Assembly (NCBI GenBank): GCA_026874595.1
Contig: CM049317.1
Span: 27,520,401 to 27,584,400, forward strand
Reading direction: 5' to 3'
Length of the DNA: 64,000 bases
Origin: Sipunculus nudus
Lineage: Eukaryota > Annelida > Sipuncula > Golfingiida > Sipunculidae
Part shown: positions 1-11,279 of the stretch, one piece after another
Numbering within the stretch: position 1 is the stretch's first letter
Layout: every line of letters begins with the position of its first letter
The notes under the pieces: model-generated
Databases searched by the model: none
The model's input: only the letters and a program-made list of their open reading frames with translations
What the model was told of the DNA's origin: nothing
Position numbers and translations under genes: made by a program

Positions 1-2665
1 TAACCTTCACGTGTGAACTTCGGTCCTCAAGGAGAGAATCGTATGGAAGACTCGTGTTTAACTTCTTGCAATATACGGCCGCCGCTCTTTTAGACATGAC
101 TGCAATACACACATTTTAAACAAATCTTGAATAATAGTTCTGTTAATATTAAATAATTTTCTTTAAACCAGAATAAATAACATTCCGTACATTGTACTGC
201 CTTATGGATATCCTAAATCACTCTCGAAATTTCGAGTCTTTTAAATTATATGACATAGCTGTTGTAGGATTATAATCAACATGAACAATCTGAAAAGATA
301 CCCGCAGATCCGATACCTGCAATATATCCAGGTATGTCTTTATATGTTCTTAATAATGGGAAAATATACCTTTTTCTGAAAAAAATATTTTTGTCTTTGA
401 AGTCATCGTAAAAGGCATCAAAAGGAGAAATAAAACAGTTGCTCTGAGGCGTATCATCGTATGTGAACCCTGTGTAAATATAGATGTTATTTATATATAA
501 CCACCTCTTTAACTGATATTCAATCATTTAGAAATAGTAACCATATCATTCTTTATGTGTACAAGAATTAATTGAAAGGGCACAAACGCATACAAATGTA
601 TACATTGATACATACACATATAAACATACATACATATACTAAATAGACCTAACCAGAGGGAATGATCTTATACAACATTAAATTTTCATTGACTCCGGTT
701 TGGTAATTTGCTATTTGAATATCTCAGACAGTTACACGGTTGTGTTGTAATATGATACATTGGACAACGTTTTTAAAGTAAATCGAATTTTTGGTATTAA
801 GGTAATATAACATTCATCATATACATACCTGTATAAGTAGAGAATAAACGAAAAGGCAATGAATTAGGTAAGCAATGTACTTTTGCGTAAAATACTCACA
901 TACCCATCATATATTGGTGCTGCAAATCTTTAACAACGGGCAGCTAATATTTATGTGTTATCGTGTTCACAAATAATGTTATTATTCAAACGCTATTAAA
1001 ATCGTGGTATAACCACATAGACAACAAAAGGAAGGAAGCAACTTTATATGTTCTGATTGCTACAAATTATGATATGTAATAAAATACAAACACATGAAAC
1101 CGTTATGATGAATTGTGTATTTGAGATGATAAAACGGTATGTAGTTATATACACATTTAATTTTGCTAACAAGTAGCTATACGTTATTGAATTAATATTT
1201 TGCACGGAGCAGTAGAAGAATTATCCCTGGCCAGTTGTGGATAGAATAGTAAATTACATAAACCGAATATTCATTAGAGCTAAGTAAGGGAAAAGCCGTG
1301 GGAATTATCCATCTCAGATTGAGTTAAGCTTACGAATCATCCATCAGATTCCCATACCAATGATAATGTTGTTACATTATATGCATGAGCCATCTTGATA
1401 TGAGGTCTTAGTTTCGTGGTGTCTCCGGTGCACTAGGGGTATAACTAACTCATTCGTATAGTTATATTCGTATAATTACATATCATGGTATAACCTCGTG
1501 AAAGAAGATTCTAGAAATAGACTGATAACGTCAGTTGCATGTTGCTTGAAACTGAAAAGACGAGAATGGCAGTCCAGGCCACGGCGCCTGCAAGGGAAAG
1601 TCAGCTGAGTTCGTGGCTGTTGTGGTTTGGTTTTTCTTTTGTTAACTTTGTATATTAAAAAATGGCTCTGTAGATGGTTACGTTTAAGGCTGTGTCGACC
1701 GGGGCCATCGATCAATTGTGAGCGTTAGGCACTAGTGATGGTCATACCATAGTGTTAAGTTTCGTTTTGATGTTCACATACATATAATATAGGTTTGTTT
1801 GAAAATATATACAGTCATTTATCACTAAGAGACCAACTACTGGGGAAGTGGATCTTGTTAACCGTATTCCTTAAAACTACTATCTATTCAATCTCCCGCA
1901 TCAACCGGTACCAGGTATTCTACATGGTGAGCGGATGAAATGCCTTTTCGAATAAAGGCTATGAAATCTTTCACGTTGCCTTAAAACACCATATTATAAA
2001 GTACTGTTGCAACAAATTCATGTATCTTACAGAAATATTCAGGTTAAAACCTATTTTCATGTGGCGAGGATAAAGATTTACATAGTTTTGACAAGGGAGT
2101 AGGGTAGGGGGTGCGATATACACTCTTAGAAAAAGGGTTCTTCATGTTTTTTTTAAGAACTCGCAAGGTTCCGTTTAATACCAAGGTTACTCCTGGAAGC
2201 CTTTGCCATGTGTATAGGCTGCTCTCGGCACTACTGATTTTGTTGGTGGCGCTGAGGTTCCCGATGGAACCCGGAAAGACTACACCAAATATGCAAAAGA
2301 TATTCTTTACACATAGCAGAACATGTATGATACTAATCATCAGTAAACAAACCAAAGGATTACAGAATTCAAAAATCCATTCGTAAAAAGGGGTTATCTG
2401 TTTTTGCTGCCCAGAGTTCATATCATTGTGTTTTAGCCCTATGTATACGTGTAGGTCCTACATGCATCATTCTTAAATTGACAATGGCAGTCAGTAAATC
2501 GAAAAGATAAATATAGCCTACGTAGTTTCAAACAGCGAACCAGCGGTTAAGATTACACAGGCGCATTTTTAGATGTTGTTGATCGGATTTAGGTCGAATT
2601 TTGATTTAAATCAAAAATGAAGGTTTTATTATCTAGGAAATGTTATGTGTCTAAGTTTGCATTTA

Positions 2666-2707
<42 letters not shown>

Positions 2708-2832
2708 CCACTTTTCTGTGTATACCCTTTCCATCTCTCTCTTTCTCTCTCTCTCTCTCTATATATATAAATATATATATATATATTGTTAAGTATTTAC
2801 TCATCAAACCACTTAATTACAATAACCTACTC

Positions 2833-2880
<48 letters not shown>

Positions 2881-5490
2881 GCAAGGGTGCATTCATATTT
2901 TGAATATATTTTAAATAGTAAATTAGGAGAAACCAGCAGACTAATGTTTGGTTGTTTGCAGACATAATTTGATCAAATAAATACCGGGGATATGAAATCT
3001 CAAGCCAGGTGACAAGCAGACCGAAAGGCAGTCTTTTCATGCAGAAAAAGTCCATGTATATGGAGGAATGGGCTCAACAATCGGGCAGAAAGGAAACGCT
3101 TGCTTAAGAACCAATAACGCAATAACATCTTCACACCTCTATTAAATCGCATGCCCTTGAAAAAATTTACTTTACCATTTATTTATTTATTTATCTAGAA
3201 ATTTTATCCCCTTTTAATAACCAATTCACCAGATATTCTCATTTTTATGAAATCGTTATATAGATTTAAATCATTGGGAGATCCAAAACTGTTGCTAGAT
3301 GCATGACAATTCATTTTGTGCTGAATAAATTCGGTGAATTCTAATTAAATCCATTAAAAGCTTATTTCTTCTATAATCAAAATATAGTATTACGCTGGAT
3401 TTAAGGGCAAAAATAATATTAGTATATAGATATTTTACAATAACGTTGACGCATAGCATTTATTGGATGAAAGAAGGACATACCATTTAATATATATATA
3501 AGTTTAATTCCAAGTAATTTTTTTTTCTTTTTATAGTTTTTTAGCCTCGGACACGAGCCAATCGAGAATAAAAGTCTAGTCCAAAAAGGAGCCTATAGGT
3601 TGCTATTTTGTTGGTGCTTTAGAGGGAAATTGATGGAATGAAGCTTTTCTCCTTATAAACATGATTAAACATACACGCGTATATATAATATAATTTAATA
3701 TTATATAGACCCTATACAGGCCTATATATGTATATTCATCTGTGTCAGTGTGTGTATGTAAGAAAAGATAATGGTTATGGTCAATTGTCCGGGATATGCA
3801 CAAATGCACGTCCCCGCACTAATACCACGCTACGCCCCCGGTTAAAAATGGATACAGCATATATCAAGCCAACAATGCATCGTATCAGTGTGACTATCTG
3901 ATTAATATGACAGGACGTAATAATGTGTGACTTTTGTATTAAGATTCTCACTTAAGTACGGGAAATGTAACCTGTGTCTATCAGTAAATTAAATCATTAG
4001 AGGTACTGCTGGTAACTTTGTAATAATATAACCAGAAACACTTTTTATTACTAGATGATAATTACGGTCATTGTTAACAATTGACATTAATCTGTTCTAA
4101 TGTACTTTCGTTCTCACTGAAGAAGACAAATGCCATAGCATGTGTAATCCTAAATCCCGAATGGTCGTGTTTACTTTGCTTCTGTACCACATTTATAAAA
4201 CCATACTGTATTTTAATACAACTTGCACTGTGGTCCCACTTCACAGCTGATTTTAATAAACTAATAGGTATTTTATAATTTCATAGCTGAAAATGATATT
4301 CTAAATTTGATGTTACCTCCACGGACATCATAATTAAAATCATTCTTTATCATTAAAATCACACCTTGGTAAAACTATTATATATGTTCTGGATATTAAA
4401 TTTGTGTTAATAGCACTATTTCCGAATGAACAATTGTGTCATAACCAAAATCAATAAATAATGAAAGATTTCTTTGCGATAATGACTAAAGATGGATTAC
4501 TGTTGTTAATATTTTGGTCATACATCTGACGTTTAGAACATTAATCATGTAGAATCAGCTAAACTTCAAACACATTAAATCATTCCGGCTTCAACTTTTC
4601 ATATTTTTAATTTTGTTTCATGGATCGGTGTCGGATATACTGCACGTGTCGACTCAATATGGTAAAACAAAACAGGAACTGTTCTATAACCAAGCCTATG
4701 CTTTATATCCTTATAGCCAAGTATCATTAGTGTAATAATACAAGTTGTATGTATACTATTAGTATGCCTAGTTTACAGTTTGATTTGAATATTTCGTGAA
4801 CAACTATGCATTTTTCATGTACTCAGAGTAAAATTATAACATAAATAGCATAGGTTGACCTCTTACACACCAAAACTGCGTTAGACCTTTTCCAGGATTG
4901 TATTAAGATTATAGCACTCAAAAGATTTGTTGTGCAGTCTTGTTGAATGATTTTGCCCTTTAAGCTGCCTTAGGGATATTCTTATTGAAATGTTTTAGAT
5001 TGATCCATGTTAGACGGTTAGGTATATTCATCCCTCAACGATGAGTTTTGTGCATTCTTTCAGAAATCTAGAAAAAAATGTCTGGATACACTCATTGTGT
5101 TAAGATTGTTAAGCAGAAATTTTCATAAAAACGCATGTTAAGTAATGGATAATTGTGACACCCAAGATTCAGGGGAAAAAACTTGATTAGTATACACAAA
5201 AAAAACCTTATAGAACTTTAGAGGTCGTTTTCTTAAGAAAATTTATCAGCATATACCTAAATAAATGCACCCGGCTTGTAGCGAATCTTAGTGATACGTA
5301 TAGACTTCTGGCGAAAGCACTTGCTTTCACATCTAGACTTTCGGGACAACGTGTCTTTGTAAATAATGGTTGTGTTAAAAAAAAAACTAAGGCCATATCC
5401 AATATTGCGGTATAAAGACCTCTTTTCCTTGACCAAGGGGACATGTGATAACTTTATTCACGACGATCAAACATGAATAAAGATATCGAC
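1..5490. other. Non-coding, AT-rich stretch with no supported gene
   Basis: No exon, RNA gene or recognisable transposon could be supported here. The longest open frame (2044-2421, minus, 125 codons) overlaps another on the opposite strand (2111-2386). Neither has a recognisable domain nor a convincing splice context. A compound TA/CT microsatellite lies at 2668-2878 and a short ATTT run near 3178-3196. The stretch lies 3' of receptor A on its transcribed strand. I do not see there the flank modules found to the left of receptors B and C. Confidence 0.5.
2668..2878. repeat. Compound microsatellite (TA)n-(CT)n-(TA)n
   Basis: Three (TA)n blocks at about 2669-2707, 2761-2786 and 2835-2878 are separated by a CT-rich block at about 2732-2760 and short unique DNA. 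The open frames through it that read as Tyr-Ile repeats are artefacts of the TA repeat. Confidence 0.95.
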
Positions 5491-5495
5491 AATTA

Positions 5496-5501
5496 TTTAT
5501 T
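5496..5501 (-). promoter_or_regulatory. Candidate poly(A) signal of receptor A
   Basis: The minus strand reads AATAAA about 45 nt beyond the receptor A stop codon at 5546, a usual spacing for a polyadenylation signal. AATAAA occurs often in AT-rich DNA, so confidence is moderate. Confidence 0.45.
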
Positions 5502-5545
5502 ACATTTCTTGTTGTGATATTCTCTTCTTTCAGTTCCGGTTTCTT

Positions 5546-5933
5546 CTAGATGAAACTATCCGAACCGGAGAAATTATATTGATTGTCCTTCAAATAATGT
5601 TGATTTAACATGTAAATATCTCCGGATACATTAATCGGGGTTACCGGTAAAAATTCTCGTGTAGCCCAGCTTTTGCCTACAAGAGCTGACGCTGAAGCAC
5701 CTCGTCCTTTGTATCGACTTTCCATGATAGTTAGTTGGTCTCTTGGAACATCTTCGAGGAGTGCTGAAAATGCATTCAAACTCCCAAACTGACTCATCGT
5801 GGAATAAATGCAGCTTTCAGAACCACTCATGTCCATGTAGTCATCTTCAAAATTATAATCTCTTGCTACCATGGAAACATGTTGTTGCGAATGGGACGTT
5901 ATGTCGTCTCTAAGTTGATTATTTGTAGCACAC
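5546..5933 (-). CDS. Receptor A terminal exon: cytoplasmic tail
   Basis: This is the last coding exon (129 residues), entered through an acceptor whose AG is at 5935-5934. It is hydrophilic and Tyr-rich. YMDMSG and, a few residues later, YSTM both fit the YxxM form bound by PI3K p85 SH2 domains. IYMLNQ, QYNFSG and DYNFED are further candidate phosphotyrosine sites. The YMDMSG block aligns with YIDMSG of receptor C and YTDMSG of receptor B; the remainder of the tail is much more divergent. No ITAM pair and no clear ITIM is visible. Confidence 0.75.
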
Positions 5934-6238
5934 CTGATAAAAAAAGGAAGTAAAAATTCAATCAACTCATTTGTGCCAAAAAATATGTAAGCAAACCAAG
6001 TTGGCTTGACGAAGAATCTAATGTTATAACCATATAAACACCACGAATTCCTTCATAATCTGTCTAAATGCAGTTTATCATTGATGGAACATTTCCTCTT
6101 ATCCACATTTGCTTATTGCCTGTAACATCAGTTTCTTGAATTTAAAAAAAAAAATTCAACTAAAGCATCTTCAACACTCTGTTTAAATTATGTTACAATT
6201 AACGCGGTTTCTGTTCCGCGAAAGTGCCATGTACAAAC

Positions 6239-6347
6239 CTGGCAGGGACATATCTTCGATATATTATAACAGGAGTAAAAATGATGAGAAATACAAATAT
6301 CCCAGCGATTCCCTTGTATATAAGCATATCTTTCAGGTGCCAAAACA
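6239..6347 (-). CDS. Receptor A transmembrane exon
   Basis: A 109-nt exon that is not a long open frame on its own. It has a strong acceptor (pyrimidine-rich tract ending TTTACAG) and donor AG|GTTTGT. It encodes a 20-residue hydrophobic span (core AGIFVFLIIFTPVIIY) followed by the basic stop-transfer YRRYVPAR. Its 2-nt entry phase matches the CTLD2 exon, and its exit phase joins the tail exon as Arg-Cys-Ala. It corresponds to the receptor C exon 47474-47573 in position and phase. Confidence 0.75.
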
Positions 6348-6359
6348 CTGTAAAGAGAA

Positions 6360-8590
6360 AGGAACACACCTTATTTGAAAAATGTTATAATGTAGTAATG
6401 CACATATCCTTAGCGCATGATGGTAAAGAGTACCAGTGGTGTAAGATGGAATGACATAATGTAAACCATGTAATAAACTGCCGCTTTGTGGCAATAACTT
6501 GAAATAAAAAAAAAATAAATAAAAACAGAGATGTAAAATGAATGATAAATGTTCTAAGTCGATGTTCCCCCTTTCGGGGTGTTAATATAGGCAATCCTGG
6601 CACCCTTTAGGAAATAAAATAAGTACAAATGGATTCTAAAATGGCTTCCCAGTTATCAGAATCCCTACCACTCTTTTATTATTTGATTAATTAAAATATG
6701 TTTTCTTTTATTTGAGCTTTTGGGGCTGAGAAATCCAATACGGCAATTGCAAATGTTGTAAAACGAGTTATTCCCCAGGTTCAAAATTACTTTCCAGGCA
6801 GTAAACATCTTGATGGGTACTAAAATAGCAAATGTTCTTGATGAAAATGCCCCTTCTATCTGCTGCACCCTTCGTAGCCAATGTGTCACCGCAAAGAGTG
6901 TAAATGTGTTAAGTCTGGAAGGAACCCATTCAATGGAGCCATATTATAATCCAAAGTGGACCGTTTTAGGGGTAAAGTGCAAATACTGGACCTAGGTGCG
7001 CATGAACACACGAGACATGATTCGAAACTTATGGCAAGGATTTCACAAGAAGCTTGTATCTGCAACTTTGCTATATCCTCCACACGATTAAGCTTTGCGT
7101 TTGGAATTCACATTTTTGAACACTTAATTACTTCTTAGTCTGTATCCCCGAAAGATGTCACAGTAATTCGTACATAGATGGATGAATCGGTTCACATTGC
7201 CAACCAGCGCTTCATACATATATTAGGCAAACAATCTCATATTAAGAGGATCATACCAGACTTGCAACAAACTCTGAGGATTTTCTTAAATATAAAGCTG
7301 TTGGATGCTGTGAGGAAATGAAGGAGTTCCATGGTAGTTAAAGGTGACTTTTATGATCGATATTCTATAAAACACTCATTATATCTTATATCGAAGGATC
7401 TTATCAAGCACACGAGAAGAGGTAATGACACGAAGTCCTAGAGAAGCCAAGATTCCCGGAGAACTGGTACCCTATGGTACTTATCCAATGTGACAAATAT
7501 GTGAATGTTACGTGTCTGTGGGGACCTCGGGGCACCTATGAATCCAAATCTTAGACAAACGGCCAATCCATAGAGATGTTGACATTATGATACGGAAACA
7601 GATTTGGGGCTACTGTTTTCCGAAGATATCTTAGTCTGATATGTAAAACCAAGTCCGGCTTCCACATCTACTCTTATGTACGGTACTTATCGCGACTCCT
7701 CATTGATCAAATGAGGATATGGCTACTCCCAGGGGTTCTAGAAACTGTACATGCAGTCTGAGAGTGCAAGCTATTCTGTCCGATGGAATTACACAATGTT
7801 ATACTACCTCTGTTTGCAATCAGATTGTCGCATTGCTAAGAGGAGAAATAGTAAGGCCAAACTAAAGGTGCCTGCACCATCCGTTCAGCCTAGGCGAACA
7901 AGGGATTCGACGGAACAAACTACGAATTCTTAATGAGATATGGCTCCTCTCAGGGACGCCATATTGGCATCGAGTAACCTATTCAATTAAAATATAAAGG
8001 TTTTCAAGTTTGTCAAATACATAGCCGTATTTATATTTATAGGCCATGCACATATGTAATATATGAAACGGAGTAACAAAGATTCATAGGCGATACCTTG
8101 CAACTTAGAAATAAGGCTGTTCTGAAGGAATCTGGGTTATTTGGCCCCAAAATAATAGGGAAATACAAAACATTTTTTCGCAATATGACAATTGTTAAAG
8201 GAGGTAAACCGATTTTCATGATTTGGCGATCATAGCGGATGTAAAATATTTGTTCGAATTCTTAAAGGGAACCAGCCAGTCATGTTTTTAATCAAAAGCC
8301 CTCCGAGAGACAAAATCCTATGAAAAAAAATTGTTCACCACAAGATACATTAATCCGATAGAAACCAGCATTTATCTTCAGCAAAACTTTTGAAATATGT
8401 ATTAATGATGCACCAATAGAGAAACATATAGCCATCCGAAATGTTTATTTTACTACTTGCCATATTACTTTTTCCTTTTTAATATTATGTAATATTTGAA
8501 GCTAATTTGATTTGTGTTCGGAAAAATTTCCTCGTAGGGTCAGCTCCGTTCTAAGTAATTCTCGAATTAAAAACATATAGCATGTTTGCA
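6360..8590. other. Long intron of receptor A with unclassified sequence
   Basis: This is about 2.3 kb between the transmembrane exon and the CTLD2 exons. The part from about 6640 to 7960 is less AT-rich than its surroundings and carries several short overlapping open frames on both strands, which suggests an old insertion. I could not identify a protein family, terminal repeats or a target-site duplication, so no transposon is called. Confidence 0.4.
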
Positions 8591-8600
8591 GTTTTACTAC

Positions 8601-8676
8601 CTTCAGAATGCTTGTCATTTTCCTCTTCATCATTCATCATTGTTTTGGTCACATTATCGCCCATTGTTTGGATGTC
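8601..8676 (-). other. Possible acidic linker exon of receptor A
   Basis: Minus-strand sequence reading MMNDEEENDKHSE runs into a donor-like G|GTAGTA at 8600-8599. The phase would join the transmembrane exon, and the position matches the receptor C linker exon. No convincing acceptor was found upstream. CTLD2 can also splice straight to the transmembrane exon in frame, so this may be a dead or skipped exon. Confidence 0.25.
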
Positions 8677-8972
8677 GAATTCCGTGGGTATAAAGTGGCA
8701 TGGAGAGAAAAATGTAAAACCCCTTAGTTTTATCGGATAAGTTCCCTTATTTGTATATTTTTTGCTGCTGCAGTGGTTAACCTACCTGTAATTTACAGGC
8801 CTTACAACGTAAAATGTACTAACCTTTACTTAATTATTAATAAATTACTTGTTTATTTTGTATTTTTTTACTTGTCGTGCCAGTAGAGAAAATATTTGAT
8901 TGGCCTATAATTTCAAATTTTTAACATAGATGTTAATTTGCTTATTACAACTTATTGCCCATTCGATATTAC

Positions 8973-9122
8973 CTGTTGATATACAGATGAAATGGTGTGT
9001 GGAATTACAGTTAACGGGCCTCCAATCTATCCTTAAACCATTTGGCGGGTTTGTCATGACAGCACATATTTCATCCACTACAGTTTCTAATCCAGCTTTC
9101 CATTTAAAATTCTTCACGGTGA
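8973..9122 (-). CDS. Receptor A CTLD2 second-half exon
   Basis: A 150-nt exon with acceptor TTTTTCAG and donor ACAG|GTAAT. It encodes the C-terminal half of CTLD2: KNFKWK, then Cys, then W-R-P-V-N-C and HHFIC. In sugar-binding CTLDs the Trp of this block starts W-N-D. Here it reads W-R-P, so canonical calcium/sugar site 2 appears absent. The receptor B paralogue (19401-19550) has identical length and boundaries. Confidence 0.8.
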
Positions 9123-9284
9123 CTGAAAAACGATGCATTAGATGACAATGATGATTCGGACGGATCATCGAAATGAGAAGTGATGGGATAGTCAATGTCA
9201 CACATATCATAAAGTATTAAGTATGAGCCAAGGAACCATATACCTAAATTGTCACAGTATATATAAGATCTGAGAAATGTTCAC

Positions 9285-9518
9285 CTATGTCAGGTGTCAT
9301 CCGTTTCCATTGACTCTTTGTCAGTCCGACCTAGTAATCCTTTTCTTGAATATCTCGCAGTAGATCCTTTGATTTATTCAAGTATTCCCCTGATAGGAGA
9401 TTCCCCTCCAGCTGGTTACAAACCGACGCGGCTGAGAACCACGTGGATTTCTCTGACCTCACCAGCAAATTTCCTTCCCCTACCTTATAACATTTCCCTT
9501 GGTAATTTTGATGACATG
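9285..9518 (-). pseudogene. Receptor A CTLD2 first-half exon carrying a nonsense codon
   Basis: A 234-nt exon from an acceptor after TTATTACAG to donor ATAG|GTGAAC. It opens with CHQNYQGKCYKVGEG and has the typical helix-1 pattern (TWFSAASVC). At 9331-9333 the codon is TAG, where the receptor B copy has TGG (YWVGLT) and receptor C has LWIGLT. The frame stays open on both sides and the splice sites are intact, so the lesion is a single G-to-A type change in the coding strand. Confidence 0.8.
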
Positions 9519-9883
9519 CTGTAATAAGAAAATGTCCTGTTTCAGATAAATTATATTTTTGAAAAGCCGGGGTGGAAACATAGCGAAGATACGAAAGAAT
9601 ATACAAAAAAAACAACAGTAAGCCTACCATTATAGAAAGTGTTTTGTTTAAGGTAGTGTCTTCAACATGACCGAAATGGTAAAGATATGCTAAAATTGAT
9701 CTGAATATATACCAAAATTGACATGTTATTAGGAGCTAAATATACATAATCTTAATAGAGAAATCCTGGTTTATATAGACCATGATATGATCAAGAAACC
9801 TACAAATATTACTGTCACAACATACCGCGAACCCGTTAATTCAAACAGATCCAATATCAAAGTTGAAATTAAAACTTGCTCAC

Positions 9884-9992
9884 ATTTTAGTTTACAGATG
9901 AAGCCATCCATTTTGGTGAAACAGTCCGCAGCAAACAACATGCCTATTCTCAGAGTGCAACACTGTTTCCTATCACTGGACCTCAATGGCGT
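9884..9992 (-). CDS. Receptor A CTLD1 second-half exon
   Basis: A 109-nt exon with acceptor CCTACCAG and donor AAAT|GTGAGC. It encodes TPLRSSDRKQCC, then the conserved ADCFTKMDGFIC ending of CTLD1. Residues from the first Thr onward are conserved with receptor B (TPQRSSD), which supports this start. The entry phase is 0, unlike receptor C, and fits only if the preceding exon uses donor AAA|GTATAC. Confidence 0.7.
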
Positions 9993-10556
9993 CTGGTAGG
10001 CTTAAAAAGGTGATCAGATATATTTGATAGAACGGCTCTCAAGTAGAGCTGGTTACCTGAATACCTATCGCGATGTTTTTCATTGTATCATTCACAGAAA
10101 ATAAGTGTATTTTGGGTATATAATATACATTTTACATGTCATAGGTCATATCTTATATGTCTTAACTTCTTGCTTCTTCGGTATTAATAAGTCATCGGAT
10201 AGAAAATTTTATCCGGGGAACAGACTTTCGATCATAACATTCGAGTAGGCCTTAGTCGGCCCGAGTAGTGTTTATAGATACGATGGCGGTTTTTACTTTC
10301 AGCCTTACACTGAACATCCAATTTATATTTTAATATTTGTAAAATGGACCTTATATTTACTACAATAGATTAGTTTATGTCACATTTGAAAAATATTGAC
10401 AGGTCTCGATATATGAAAACCATATCCCGATACGCAATATGCGACACATCAAATCGCGAAAAACTGATACGTCAGAAATATCGAATATCCCAATTCTGAA
10501 GACTATAAGTATACTTCACTTATGAGTTAGAAAGAGATACAAACATAAATGTATAC

Positions 10557-10732
10557 TTTACTAGTGATATTTGCTGCCTGCCAGAACCAAACATTGTAAT
10601 CTCTTCTTACCATAGCAAGCCAAGTCTCATTTTTATCTGGCCTGTCAATGCCTTGCTGGGAGAGGGAATTTTCATACGGAAGGCTCATATTTAAGGTTTT
10701 ACAATGAACTGTTGCTGCGTGCTTAGTTAAAG
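10557..10732 (-). CDS. Receptor A CTLD1 first-half exon
   Basis: The acceptor ends ATATTTCAG. The exon encodes LTKHAATVHCKTLNMSL and then KNETWLAMVRRD..VWFWQ, the equivalent of the W-I-G and following Trp blocks of a CTLD. Two donors are possible: ACTA|GTAAAG at 10562 (same place as in receptors B and C) or AAA|GTATAC at 10557. Only the second keeps frame with the next recognisable acceptor. KNETW holds a potential N-glycosylation site (NET). Confidence 0.7.
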
Positions 10733-10936
10733 CTGAAATATGCACAAGGAATTGAGAGACAGCTTTTTTTAAACATAATTACATGGTTCACTCATGGGTA
10801 GGTCATTGGTCGGAACTGCGTGAATAAGAGCGACTGTAGCATTTTCTACCATGCTTGACTAAAAAGTCATAATATTAATACGCCATATTAACTAAATGGG
10901 GCACATGCAAATACCTAACATTCAACAAGTACTAAC

Positions 10937-11024
10937 CTTTTTCTGAGGGTGTAAATTTGGTTTTCAATGCCAGTGTTAACGGAATTAACAGTAGACAAAT
11001 GATCTCTGGCATCACACTCATCAT
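10937..11024 (-). CDS. Receptor A first coding exon: signal peptide
   Basis: Starts Met-Met at 11024. The hydrophobic core (IICLLLIPLTLAL) is typical of a secretory signal, with likely cleavage near ALKT. The donor AAAG|GTTAGT gives phase 1 and joins the CTLD1 exon as Ala-Leu-Thr. The DNA further upstream, around a CGGATACATTTTTATT block, is conserved at receptor B, consistent with a shared promoter region. Confidence 0.75.
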
Positions 11025-11177
11025 CTTGTGTAGATCGCTACAGTATATAATATGTAAATGATAAATGAATAAAAATGTATCCGAAAAGGGTGGTGAATGA
11101 CACAGTATGTCACAGATACAAACCATAACAAAACATATACCATGTATATGCACACCATTAGCTACAAAACAGATTCA

Positions 11178-11181
<4 letters not shown>

Positions 11182-11228
<47 letters not shown>

Positions 11229-11234
11229 TATATA

Positions 11235-11275
<41 letters not shown>
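11182..11275. repeat. (TA)n microsatellite
   Basis: An almost pure TA run of about 94 bp, interrupted once by an AAAC-type break near 11235. It lies just upstream of receptor A on the minus strand. Confidence 0.95.

Positions 11276-11279
<4 letters not shown>

Larger units (their letters stand above)
5546..11024 (-). pseudogene. Receptor A: two-CTLD transmembrane receptor gene with one in-frame stop
   Basis: A minus-strand gene rebuilt by matching splice phases: 11024-10937 (signal peptide), 10732-10557 and 9992-9884 (CTLD1), 9518-9285 and 9122-8973 (CTLD2), 6347-6239 (transmembrane), 5933-5546 (tail and stop). These sum to 1254 nt, or 418 codons. The N-terminus begins Met-Met and has a hydrophobic core ending PLTLALKT, a good signal peptide. 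CTLD1 keeps its four Cys, and CTLD2 keeps the RPVNC..HHFIC end. The single lesion is TAG at 9331-9333 (codon 187), where receptor B has the Trp of YWVGLT. The splice sites, transmembrane exon and 129-residue tail are otherwise open, so the stop is either recent, polymorphic, or leaves a truncated product with CTLD1 and half of CTLD2. The CTLD2-to-transmembrane intron is about 2.6 kb; receptor C has about 0.4 kb there, interrupted by a linker exon. Ligand unknown; a receptor role is inferred from architecture. Confidence 0.75.

Noticed and set aside
2044-2421. A 125-codon minus-strand open frame with hydrophobic segments
   Set aside because: It overlaps an open frame on the other strand and has no recognisable motif or supported splice context. 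A frame of this length is expected by chance in 64 kb.
2617-3055. Open frames rich in Tyr-Ile repeats (also at 11175, 30895, 38790, 39152, 54178)
   Set aside because: They are translations of (TA)n microsatellites, open on both strands, and show no coding character.
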